This document shows, piece after piece, positions 1 to 12,700 of a stretch of 64,000 nucleotides of DNA. The translations under genes and the position numbers were made by a program. The notes beneath the pieces were generated by a model, which searched no databases, had not been told where the DNA came from, and worked only from the letters and a program-made list of their open reading frames with translations. The DNA is from Fistularia commersonii (taxonomy: Eukaryota > Chordata > Actinopteri > Syngnathiformes > Fistulariidae): the NCBI GenBank assembly GCA_037954325.1, contig JBBMNZ010000021.1:8129616-8193615 (forward strand), given 5' to 3'. Positions within the stretch are counted from its first letter, which is position 1. Each line of letters starts with the position of its first letter.

Positions 1-3000
1 TTGAAAAATTTTGATAAAATTGAGGGTGAGCTGAGCTACTCAGTAGTTGACCAAAGTGGGCCTGATTCTATTAGGCCCTGTTGTTTTCATGATAAAAGTT
101 CAATGCTCTTTCTCTAAATTCTATAGATTCTGTTTTCACTTGTGGGGCTATCAACTTCACAACAAAGACACATCCACCTTCTTCTACTTCCATCCTCAAT
201 GTTCAGAGAGCAACTTGACCATAACATGCCAAGCACAACATTTCCATTCTCTATTATCTCCGATCCTTCGGCTGAGCATTTCTTTTCTCAAGTTGCAAAA
301 ATAAACAAACAAAAAATGATGAACCTGGAAATGCAAACACGAAAAAACTTGACTAGATTATGTGTTATTGTGATTCCAGACCATGAGCTCAAAACCAGAC
401 AATCATTAAAAGCATCTTTTAAGATAAACATTTGTTTGATGCAAGTGAATGTATTTTAGCATTATCACCATGTATCGATGTTACAATTTCAGTGAGGTGG
501 TTCAGTAATTATCTGTATTTTGATGTATTTGATCTGTAATGCAGTATTGTTTAAACAATGTTTTTATAGCAAATGCTACACACTTCACAACATGTATATT
601 TTTGATTTTACAGATATAAGGAAAAAAACAATGAATTGTTTTGTTTACCTTTATTTACAGAAGTAATTCCATTGACAATGCTATGACCGCTCTGACCAGC
701 CCTAGGTCCGGTTATTTAAACTTTTATTTCCATTTATTTCCAAGCTCCCTCCTCATCCCTCTTCTTTTCATTTTCATGTTTCTCTTGGTAGCCTTGTCTC
801 ACTCTATCTCTCACACCTTTAGCAACTTTGCCAGTTTCAGGTTTTCTCAATCCTGGAAATATTTGCAGGAAAAAAAAAACCTAGTCAGCTTTCCTTTTCA
901 AAATATATCATACTTTGAAAAAAGGAACCTCCTTGAACCCATCCAGCAAGTGTCTAAAATGTATTCCACTCTTGATTGCCCTCATTCATAATCATGAAGC
1001 CGTCTTTTGTGATAAACGCGAAATTCAAGTGATTTACAAAAAACATTTTTCAAGGCTGAAGTACAGTTTTTTTTCTTCCCTATGCATCTTTTTAAGTTAG
1101 CATTTTTTTGTTTTTTGGATTTTTCAGAGGGCATAGCAGGAGGTCTAGCTGACACAAAGGTGTCGATGTTATTGTTGAAGATGAAGCAGATGTATAAGTA
1201 TGACAATACACAGCATCCCCCCCTGGATCAAATATATCTAATTACAATTGTTAAAAGTAATTTTTTGGGACCATGACTGTGTGTCCAAACACATCTTTAA
1301 CCATTGTTTTCTGAAACCAACCTTGTGTTAACAGTGTGTGTTACCACACACGCACAGAGACCATACTTGGAATTCCACAGATTAGACATGTTAAACATTT
1401 TTTTCAAAACACTGAGTGCAGCTCCACCTTTCTTTAAGTCTTAATGACTTGGAATGTGTGCCTGCTTCATCCAGGATACTGTGGCTCTGAAGTGAAATGC
1501 AAGACCTTGTGTGACACACATGTTCTTCCTATGACAGCTGTTTGGGCCAAACACTGCACCTCCATTGGGTTTGCCATGTAAAATTTGGAATAAAACCTAT
1601 GTTGGGAGCCAGCTTTAAGATAGTATTTTACTTATCCCTATTGGGCACATTTGATGATATTGTTCTGTTATTTCTTCTTGTTCATACACTCTTCTGCAAC
1701 AGTTTACCAAGGTCTCTTTATTTGCTTTGTGTCCTTGTTTCCAAAATTATATAAAGTCCATTCAACACACAGCAGTGGATAAACAAGTCAGAAGTCATTA
1801 AAGACTCAGAGGTGTTGTGGAGATGTTTTCTTTCTTCACTGCTAGAAGTTTAAGTCATTATTATTTCTGAGGCTTTCCCGTTATAAAGTATTTTTTGAAA
1901 GGGAGAAAGGTATTTCATTATCTTTTGTGAAGATGAACAGAAGTCAGATATGTCACTATGTGTTGCACAGTCATGTGAAAGGAATGCATTTTCACATTTG
2001 CCAATAAGGATGTCGTATCGTGCTCATAAACGTTCAATGAGGTTCTTTTTTGTCAGCGTTTCCATTTTCTTCTTGCGGTTATTTTCTGGAATGTCTCATT
2101 ACATGGAAATAAAGGAGCTGTATTTTTTTTCCCATGTTTTTGGTCTGGAGTGACCTTACCACATAATGTCAAGAACATTTGTATTTCAGTTGCAACATAT
2201 TCCAATAATTTACAGTTTGGCCCAGACAAGATTATAAAACAGCAGGAGTAACTGTCTCTTGTTTACCATTGTGTATCATCAATCACATAGTAGTTGATGT
2301 ATGAATAATGTAACTTATTCATTGCAGCTTGTCTACATTGTTTCAGTGCTAAAGTTTGCTTTTCAGTGGCAATTCTGACAAATAGGGTTGGGAGGAAAGA
2401 ATAACTATTGAACTTGTCTCACAAGATGCGCTGGGAAGAGCAAAGACCTTGTGCTGAAAGGACATAGCCATCCATACAGCGGTGCGAGTTTCCACTCTAA
2501 CCGCCAGATCGTCTCACTCAAGTGTTTTTCTGTTTTAAGAATGAGCTTGAAATGCAAGTTCATACTTGAAAACATTTTCATGTTTATCAATTCAGGGTCT
2601 ACACGTGAAGACATCTGCATGAAAGAGAGAAACTGAGATTTAATTTGAAAGATTGGGCACATAGTCCTTTTCACATACATATGCTTGTTTGTTTGTTGGC
2701 CAAAGAGGCCACAGCTGAGACATCCAAGAGTTGCGGAGGTGCATGAGAATGATGCCAGACTATCGAGTGACCTTCTCTTTTCAATCTTTCATCAAATTAT
2801 GGGGGACATTAAGGGATAACTATTCATCAGCTTTCTTCAAAAATATGTGCATCTCTGTGGTGGTGCCTTGCAATACTTTGACAGATAAAATGTTACAATG
2901 TAGTCTTGAGTGCCAAGTTGTATGAAGGCAGTATGCTGCCACAAATTTGATTATGTTTTTTTTGGTTATGAATTTGGGGGGTTTTATTATATTTTTTAAG

Positions 3001-3430
3001 AATATTGTTATCTCCCCCTGTTTTATGTCAAGTGACCACCTTTGTCACGAATATCAAATGATAGTTAATTTTTTTTTGTAAATGCAGATAAACTGTCGAC
3101 AGTGTTTAGTAATTATCAACAAATAAGACAATTTTTTTTTAAAAACTCTTAACTACAGTAACAACTTTAATCACAACATATAAAAAGTAGCATCGACCAG
3201 AAAGGACCGTAGATAATGCCATTCACTGTCGTCTCCAACAATACATGTGGAGAATTTAATCATTATTTGTATACTCTATGTCCACTTATTATGAAAAAAA
3301 ATGCATACATTTATTCTAAAAAGTTACATCATGCTAGAATATACGGTATCTGTGTGTGAATTACCATCAGTAAAGCAGAATCCAAAAATCAATCTTTTTT
3401 TAAATACAGAATATGTGATCTCATTCACAG
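1..3430 (+). other. sox13: sox13 intron, 3' portion
   Basis: The first recognised exon begins in mid-codon, so this stretch is intron in transcription sense. No SoxD coiled-coil or Q-box exon could be found here. It is AT-rich, with poly-T and poly-A runs and no recognised transposon. Confidence 0.75.
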
Positions 3431-3495
3431 CTGTGGACTACCCCATGCAACTGCTGCCCACCCCTGTCAAGAGGAGCAGTGGTTCCTTCCGGCAG
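3431..3495 (+). CDS. sox13: sox13 exon encoding the DYPMQLLPTPVKR segment
   Basis: The acceptor follows TTCACAG and the donor is GTACAG. The exon enters after one base of a codon and leaves in phase 0. It encodes VDYPMQLLPTPVKRSSGSF, a SoxD block that precedes the PLNL motif. A 100-bp GT microsatellite begins 30 bp after the donor. Confidence 0.9.
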
Positions 3496-3523
3496 GTACA
3501 GTGTTATTGCAGTCAGAAAAAAA

Positions 3524-3602
<79 letters not shown>

Positions 3603-4182
3603 TGTGTGTTTGTGTGTGTGTGTATTTGCCGGGCTGCTTCTCATGAACACTTAGACTGATACAGCTTAACAGACAAAAGGGAGGCGAAGATGAGGTTAGC
3701 TTCATGTCAAAAGACCAGAAATGTTACCTATAAAGGTGTGACAGATGGGCTCTGACATGCCAGATATGTAACACAACACTGGAATATGTTCACACCCTCA
3801 GCCTCAGAAATGTGTAAATGGCCCAACCCCTTACTCATCTGCTCTAACTGTATGTTTTAGGAAGCCAGTCAGCCCTTAAACTTGACCTCCAAGCCCAAAG
3901 GGCTGGAACTTGGGAAAACTCCCAGCCCACAGTGCCAGGATCTTGGCCCACCAGCAGTGCAGGGGAGCCACAGACATCGAGACCTCCAGAGAGAGGTGTC
4001 CCACAGCCCATCACGGTCTGCCCTCAGTGAGTGATGCTGACAGCTGTTCTGCCATCACACAAAGTGTGAAGCTGTCATCTTTGTAAATGTTTGATTAGTA
4101 AAGTAAGGCTTTAGAGTCTTGTTTTTTCTGTCTCAATTCCAACACGCACGCACGCACGCACAAGCACACGCACACGCACACG

Positions 4183-4266
<84 letters not shown>

Positions 4267-6666
4267 CAAGCTCGCACACAAAATCCTTGTGCATCTTCAA
4301 AGCCAGCCACAGAGGTTCCTTATGGAGTTTCATTTTATTTTAGTTATTTGAAATGTTTTGTGTACGTGCCAAGTAACGCCAATGTTGTGGCAGAAAGCTC
4401 TCCACCTAGTTGTCCTCTTAAAAAACTGTCATAATTTGATAAGATTAGATGCAGAAATAAATTGATTTTGGAATATTCATCAAGCATGATGAGAGATAAT
4501 TTGAAGGCTTCATCTTGTGATTTAACAATAATCTCTTGCTAAAATTCAAATTAATTTATTTTCTGATTATTTGCAAAATTTAAGGTTATTTTTGCCGCCA
4601 TCGAGTGGTTACTTTTTCGCACTTTTAATCATGGCATTTTATGAAAGCATTTTAATATTAATGATTAATATTAATTGGAAAAATTACTCACAAATTAACA
4701 AAAAGACAAGCTAAAAAACAAAAAGTAAACAAACCCCTTTGAAGTTACTAATTGGTTTCTTGAGCAGGAAAGCTTAATCTAAAACAAAATCCCCTATCCC
4801 ATACCACAGATGAACTTTATTGAAAAGGTCAATTTACTTAGCAGACCTTCATAATGTTAAAAGGTATTCATTAGTGTCACTTTTCAAACAGGCATTCAGT
4901 CACAATAGACGTGGGTAAAACAAATGGCGCACAGGTCAACTGCAACATCCGATACCCATGAGTGTGACAAAAGCAATGACAAGTTTATTCACCATGGACA
5001 CCCACATTTTGGCACATCTGTCTCCTCTCTCTGTTCAATTTAGCCTTTATTTCATCATGACCAAGGACTGCGGGAAGTACTTTTTTTATTTCTACTGTTT
5101 TTTTTTTTTTTGTATCATAGCAACCATATCATTTCCCCTTAAAAAACAGCTGCACCTCCAAAGCCTCTCTGGCATGGTGTAGTCAAAAGAGTAATCAACA
5201 TCCAGTTTCAAGACAACAAATTAAACACTTAACCAAAACAAAGGCCTTTTACAGTTACCTCAAACTAATTTCAGTGTTCTGAGCTCACAGAAAAGTTTTC
5301 TGTTTTAGTCAAATTTTTTAATTCTATCACAGTGAGGGACATTTTAAAGCATAAATTTAGTTAAAACTAAGAAACAAAAGAAACGTTAGCACTAGCATCC
5401 ACACCAAATGTGAATGAAGAGGAAAAACAATAAAACTTCCACTTCGTCCAATCGAAAACAGAAATTTGGGTATTTCCGTTTAATTCAGCTTTCGGATCAT
5501 TTTATTACAAATGAAATGATGTTGATATAATTCAAGGACAAAAATACTCTACTAATCAAATTAAATGTATAAATATTAATTCATTTGTGATATAAATCAA
5601 TATATAAGTTGATGACTCAAATGCAATTTATTCGGTCAAAATGGCAGTTATCCTCTCCAAAAGATTTTTAAATCCTGTAATTGCCACAATGACACAAAAG
5701 GCCAATTTTAAACATTTTCCATTTCTCTTTCTCACATCTCTTTTTGTCCTGCGAAGGTTTCCTCGGAGATGGCGATGTGGTCACCCAGGCCATCCACGAC
5801 GCTCAGCAGCTCCTGAGGAGCCACAGCAGCAGCGGGGGAGAGCGAGAAAGAGAGCGGGAGACCGAGAGAGACTACGGTGGAAAGTTGGTGAGTCGATATC
5901 TTCAAGTTTCTCTCAGATCTCATTTTGAGAGCAATCAGAATGACACAAGGTCTTATGGGGACATTTCTATGAAATTAAAGTTTTCATTAAAGGCAGTAAA
6001 CACCCTACAATATACATTTAGAAGAAAAAAATGCTCCAGCAGTTTTTTCATTCTCACTCAAGACTTCATAGCTTGTGGGCCATTAATCAAACCAGCCTTC
6101 CTAAATCCCACTCAAGAAAATTAAGATAATCTAGATAAAACAAATAACATGCTCTATATAACAATACTATTCTTTCTTTTATAGTTTTCAGTATGGCGAT
6201 AACTTGTTTCATAGCACCACTGTGTTGATGCAACACACTCCCTGCCTTTTCGCCTCTTCATTGGTCTGAAAGTGGCAGAGCATCTGTGATGATTTCATGT
6301 GAACACCATTTGCTTGCCCCAGGGCTGAAAAGCCCTTAGACTGATAAAGTCAGTTTTACTGTCAAAACAAACAATCATTACCAATGTATCAGGACTTTTG
6401 TTGTGGTTAGTAGTTAACCACTTCCTTGCCCAGCAGCAGTTTCACTCCGCTACAAAATTCTATTAAAAAAACAAAATTATAAGGAGAAGGGAACTGCTAA
6501 ATGGTGACAGGTGAGTCTAATAATGTTATTTGTTGTACCAGAGAAAATTCTGTTTAGTCAGGATTGCTCAAAAATATATGGGATGCCAGCTGGATGAGAA
6601 TGTGAATGGAGAATTTGCAATTCCAAGTGTTAAATTAACAAATTCACACTCGGTAAGTTGCGGTGA

Positions 6667-6700
<34 letters not shown>

Positions 6701-9700
6701 GATCCTCGGTAGCATGCTGAGTGCTGTCAAAGCCTACACACACTCTCCAAGACTTGAATCAGGATAGTACATTTAAGATTTGCTCGCAAGTTCTGCTGGA
6801 CCTAACTTGCGAAGGCAAGCGTGCGTTCTAGTTTTTGTCCTTGTCGGGTTGACCAAGTGCTCTGGTCTTAAATGTTGATTCTTTCAGGTGGCTGAAGCTT
6901 CAGTCCCAGTCTCGTCCCATGGCAGCAGCTGCCACAGCCCCACAATACCACAAAGACTTCAATGTGGCATTGACTCGGCCACCTGCCTTCTCCCTTTGTC
7001 CCCAGTAATACTGTACTGCTGCTTCAGGACTCTGCTCCATCGTGCCTTCTGCTATTGCTTCATATCTGAGTCACCTATTTTGGTATCACACTCCGGGGTG
7101 TATACCCACTTGAATGGATGACACCGTCCCCAGCCGATAGCACCTTTGCAAACTCTGACTTGCAACATTCCCCCCTCAGCCATTTCTCCTTCACCTTTCT
7201 GCACTGAAACAGTAAACACCATTCTTCTTTCTTTATAGTGTTGTCATTTCATTTCTTTGCATTCACAGCTCTGTATTTAAACAGCAGCTGATCTACCAAG
7301 CGCACTATGTCTTCCCCGTAAATAGCGCCCTATAACAAGTATGAGCCTTGAACCCACCCCTCTAACACCGGGTCATAGTTTTCCTATCTTTATGAATATA
7401 TGTCTGTTTTTCAGGAGTACAAAGATCTCTCCCGTTGTGAGAAAAATGAAGACCGCCACCCCCTGTTGTCCACTGAAGACCACCTAAGCAGTGACTCCGA
7501 GGGTGGGTAGCTTCACAGGAGCTGTTTGTTACCAAAATAACACACTCCTCACAGAACCTCCTATTTAAAAGACGATGCCATGTAGTTACGATGAAAAACT
7601 CAAAGGGGAGCTTTCACATAGATCTATTGTTTGCTTTCATGTGATTCAGTGGATGAACCCTTGATTAATTATGTTTTTCATTTGGCTCACAACCATAGAT
7701 TGGACAAATGGCTCTCTTTTTAATTACAGTCACCATTTTGTCCAAATCTGTATAACTGTAACGGTCAGAAAATGAATTAATATAGCAGTTTCAAAACCTT
7801 TATGCACATGGCTTGCCTTAGCATTGCATTTTGAGTTTTCTTTAAATGGATAAATCTTTATTAGTTTATTGTTTTGTTTTTTTGTTAAACAAGACTGATG
7901 GCCAAGCCGTTCTCTCATTTTATGAATATAAAGTCCAACCTCCTTTAAGAGGGACCACATTTTACAGACAACATTTTTTGTTCAGGAATAGGGGATTTTG
8001 ATCAATCAGTGATTGAATATATGGAACCGCTCTTTCAGGTACCCTTCCAGGCTCAGTCCCAGGGGGCTACACTGAGGCTCGAGCCCCTCCATCCTCAGGC
8101 CACATCAAGAGGCCAATGAATGCGTTCATGGTATGGGCAAAGGATGAGCGCAGGAGGATTCTACAGGCGTTCCCTGACATGCACAACTCCTCCATCAGCA
8201 AGATCCTGGGTGAGCCCAGCAGTGGGTAGGGATGGGTTTCACTCTGTGTCTCTATTCTGAGATGCTGCTTGACACATGTGAGGGCAAGACCATCCACCTG
8301 ATATTCCTTTGACCACAATACACACACATACACACGTACACACACACACACACACGTACACACACACACACACACACACTGGATTACAAGCTTAATAAGT
8401 CTCAATCTACAAAGCATTTTTTTCTCTGACGTGCCACAATGATCAGATCATTTAGCTCCAGGTCTGTACTAACTATCACTGCAATTATTGCCCCTGCTAA
8501 TGTTTATTTCCCTTGTCAACGCCTTCACCAACTGTCCTTTGACTGGGTATAGAAAACAAATCTGCATTGTTGTGTTAAAAGTCAGTCCTTTTTTTTTAGT
8601 TTGGTTGGATTTCATTCTTAACAACATTCTTAACTACTGAGGAGCAGCTGCTTTTCATTAGCAACTGGTGGCTCAAGTGTTGCCAAACCGGAATATTTTC
8701 AGAATATTAATTGTAGAAGCATACACTTTTGACGGACTAACCTCTACAGTATGTATAAAGAAATTGGCCAGCAAACACACACTCACACACACACACACAC
8801 ACACACATACACACGTAAAATGCATAAATTCACAATGATGATGACCTGTCTTTAGCGTTTGATGAGCATCTGAAAAAGACATTTAAACATTCAAGGTTTC
8901 CTGATAAACCTTATTTTCAGCTCTTCAGTTGTGGGTGACTGAGTTGTGAGTCATCTGACAAAAAGTGTTTATCTGAACAAAAAGGCCAGTTGATTTATAT
9001 TTGAATAATGAAGCATATGTCTAGCAGAACTCGATTTCAGCGACTGCTTCTTTCTCTGTACTTCCCAAACCACTCTATACGTCTTAATTCTGTCACTATG
9101 ACTTTGTATCTGCCTCCAGCATATTGATTTTATGAAGTGCTTTTTTTTCATTAAGATTTAAAAAACATCAAAAAACATACTCAAAGAACATCAAATGTCG
9201 TAATATGTCTGCTACCATAAGCTCAATTCTTGTAAAGATGCAGACTGAAAGAGATATCAATTAACTTTAAACTTTAGACACACTTTAAATAATAGTATAT
9301 TATTATTGTAACAAAGATAATAACACCAACAACAATAACAATTATTATTATTATCATTGTCATTACTACTATTTTTATTATCTATCGTATTTTTTACCAC
9401 AGGACTATTCCACCGACAGCTAAGGGACTCTTCTTCATTCTGCAACTTGTCGAGAATGTTCCCTGGTAATATGTGAAAAACAACTTTTGATAGTTATAAA
9501 AAAGACAATATGTTGGGACACCATTATTACTAGCAAACTGTAAAATAAAATGGAAAATTAGCTGCTAAAACAAATCTTTGCTGTTTTTTTTTTTCATCAA
9601 AAAAGGGACAGCAAGTCAAAGTCTGTGAATTATAGCTTTTAACATGTCCACTGAAAATTGGGTTATTAAAGGTATAATTTATCATTATTATTATTGATTG

Positions 9701-12700
9701 GTAAAATGAAATTACTGTACTCTGGTATATCAATAGAATGTTTTAGTACATTATTTTAGCAATCAAGAGACATATCGATAATGACATTTGTCTTGCTCCA
9801 CTAAAACCTTCTCTGCGATGAAAACATTTGAGAAACACTGTTCTTAGCGATGAAATGTCCTCTTCTATCAACAAGTTTAAATTGCTCATCAACCCAGCCT
9901 CGACATCTGCAGTGTATGCCACAAAGTGCCGTTTTACTCCCTGTAGACGTTCGCTACTCTTCTGGCCTTGGCTCTGGCCCCTGCATTTACTCTGCACCTT
10001 CATTACAATGGGTTGCTGTCCTTTCAGGCTCCAGATGGAAGTCCATGTCCAATCAGGAGAAGCAGCCTTATTACGAAGAGCAGGCGAGGCTAAGTAGGCA
10101 GCATCTGGAGCGCTACCCTGACTATAAGTACAAGCCAAGGCCTAAACGGACCTGCATCGTCGAGGGACGGAGGTTAAGAGTGGGTGAATACAAGGCCATG
10201 ATGAAGAGTCGCAGGCAGGAGCAGAGGGCAACGTACACACACAGGTAGAAACCACAGCACACACAGGGAGCAGACTGCTTAGCATACATTTGACAACAGT
10301 ATTGAAACAGCAGTTGAGGCATTGTCACAGTCTGTCCTTGACAAATGACAATCCCTCATTAGTGTTCCTTTTAGTCCTTGTTTTTGTTAACCATCCATCC
10401 ATCCATCCATCCATCTATGCTTATCCAAAGTCAGTCTTCAGGCGTGACAGCCAAAGCAGTGGCCCTGGCCCACTTCATCCTGTTTCCTGGGCAATCCCAA
10501 GACATACCTAGGCCTATCTCTAAGCGAGAGGCTTGACATGCTGCTGAGGAAAACCTCTTATCTTGTTCTTTTGGTCGGAACCCATACCTTGTGACCATAG
10601 GTGAGATCAGGATTAGGAGATGGACCAGTAAATCAAGAGCTTCGCCTTTCAACTCAGCTCCTTCTTCACCCTGATGGGCTGATGCAGAGTACGCATCACT
10701 GCTCATGCTTCACCGATCCACCTATTTATCTGTGGCTCAAATTTTCTTTTACTTGAACATCTCCACCTGGGGAAGGATCTCCTGTACGATCGAGAGAGGG
10801 CTCTCCACCCTTTTCCAGCTTAGGACCATGCCCTTGGATTTGAAGGGGCTGTGGACAGCTGAATGTGATCATAGTTCGGGGTGTAGTGTTGGTCCACTGT
10901 TTCGCAAAAAGGATGAAAACCAAACTGCTTCTCCTGAATCCAAGGTTCAGCTATCTGACAAACCTTCCTCTCCACAACCCCTGAATTGACCTTATAGGGG
11001 AGTTCAAGGAGTGTGATTCACCCGTACTTTGAGCACATCCCCTGGTCCTCCGTTTTAAAGAGAGGAACCACCACCGGGTTTGCTAATCCAGAAATACTGT
11101 TCCAGACGACTATACAATTTTGCAGATGTGTATCAACCAGCCAGCCCACATCATGCAGAGCCTTACGGGCCCTGCCACGGAGGAACCTTTTTACTACCTG
11201 GGCAACCTTTCTCCAAGAGGTAGGAAGTCCCACCTCGAGTCCCAAGATTCTGCCCTCTCATGCCCTTATGTTGTTGGGATTTAAGAGGACTCAGAAGTAT
11301 TGGTATATATTTCAGTAGGAGTGCTTTCTGGCACCCTCTCCAAGAACTCCAGAAATATTTGGTACTCTGTTGTGCATAGGTGCAGAGGGAGGGGGGCTGA
11401 ATGATACAACAATGTACAAATACAGAGCTGTGGAGTGCAGGCCTTGACACCAGCTTTTCACCATTGAGCCCCGTGCCTGGATTTGGCTCCAGAGGGAGAC
11501 CATGTCGACTCACATCTGGTTGAGGGAGAACCCAGCCTGTCATTTTCATCATGGAGGTCTTCTGAACCACTCTTTGTCTGGTTCCTCATTCTAGCACCTG
11601 TTTGCCTTGGGTGACCCTAACAGGGGAATGAAGCCCCAAACAACTTAAGTCCTTTTCACGTTGGTGAGGTAATGGTTCGAGGAGGTCGCTGTTACTAAAA
11701 TTGTATGCCCTCCCCCATTGGCTTAATTCTCTTTGGGGCAATAGTCAATGATATAACACTGAATTCATGTTCTCTCACATATTGGCCATAATTTAATTAA
11801 ATTGCCCAAATTGAAAGATTCCATGTACACAATACGAGGCAATGCTAAAGGTGTCTTAGCAAATCGCATGTCACCTTCTGACACATCAGCAATCATATGT
11901 GTAGGAAAAGTGATTTCTTGCACCAGAGGTTGAAGTCAAGAAATGTTGCCCTTTGGTTGACCATGCACGAGTGGAAAAGTAAATGTTACCGACTACCACA
12001 TCCTGCATGTACGATGAATGCCTGCCTTTGAGTTTTAAAAGCTACGTTTTGACAAAAACTTTCATTTTCAAGGGTTTGGGAAAAGAAAGTAACAGGTCCC
12101 CGTAGCCTATTTTTATCCACACTTTGACTGCGGCCTAAAGTTCCTTTGAGATTATGCGTCAGTCAAGGTATTTATGTAATTGGCAATAAACACAATCCAT
12201 ATTCCGAATTTTGCAAGGCCTGCCAAATAAATGCTTATCAAGGCCTCAACCATGTTGTTTGTACGCCTACCATATGCTTGCTTATGAAACTCCTTTCAAG
12301 AAACACTATGTTACAACAAAATCTTGAAGCATAATGATCCAAAGAAAAGTCAGTGTATGGCTAGAAACTACAGAGAAAAAAAATCTTTAGCAATAGAAGA
12401 TTTTCAACACTACATGACTACATGCCCCAACCCCCTAAGTTCCTCGACATTTGGAAAGTAATACCCCCACAGCAATCTTTTTGGGGATAGATCAGTTACC
12501 CTATAACTAAATTTAGATCCTGGTCCCTGTGTTCCCCACGCAGTTCCACAAAAGGTTCCTTGTTCACAGGGAAAGTTCCTGTAGTCTGTGCTCGCCCAAC
12601 AACTCCTAAAATAGCCACAGCATTACTACCCTGTTTTTTACCTCTCATCTTTTATTCTTGTTGCCAGGTGCATCTGTATCCTCCAAACCTTAACATTTTT

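Noticed and set aside
1126..1158. Possible extra sox13 exon after GATTTTTCAG
   Set aside because: Its open frame would end in phase 0 before GTGTCG, but the next sox13 exon needs one leading base. The peptide is not SoxD-like.
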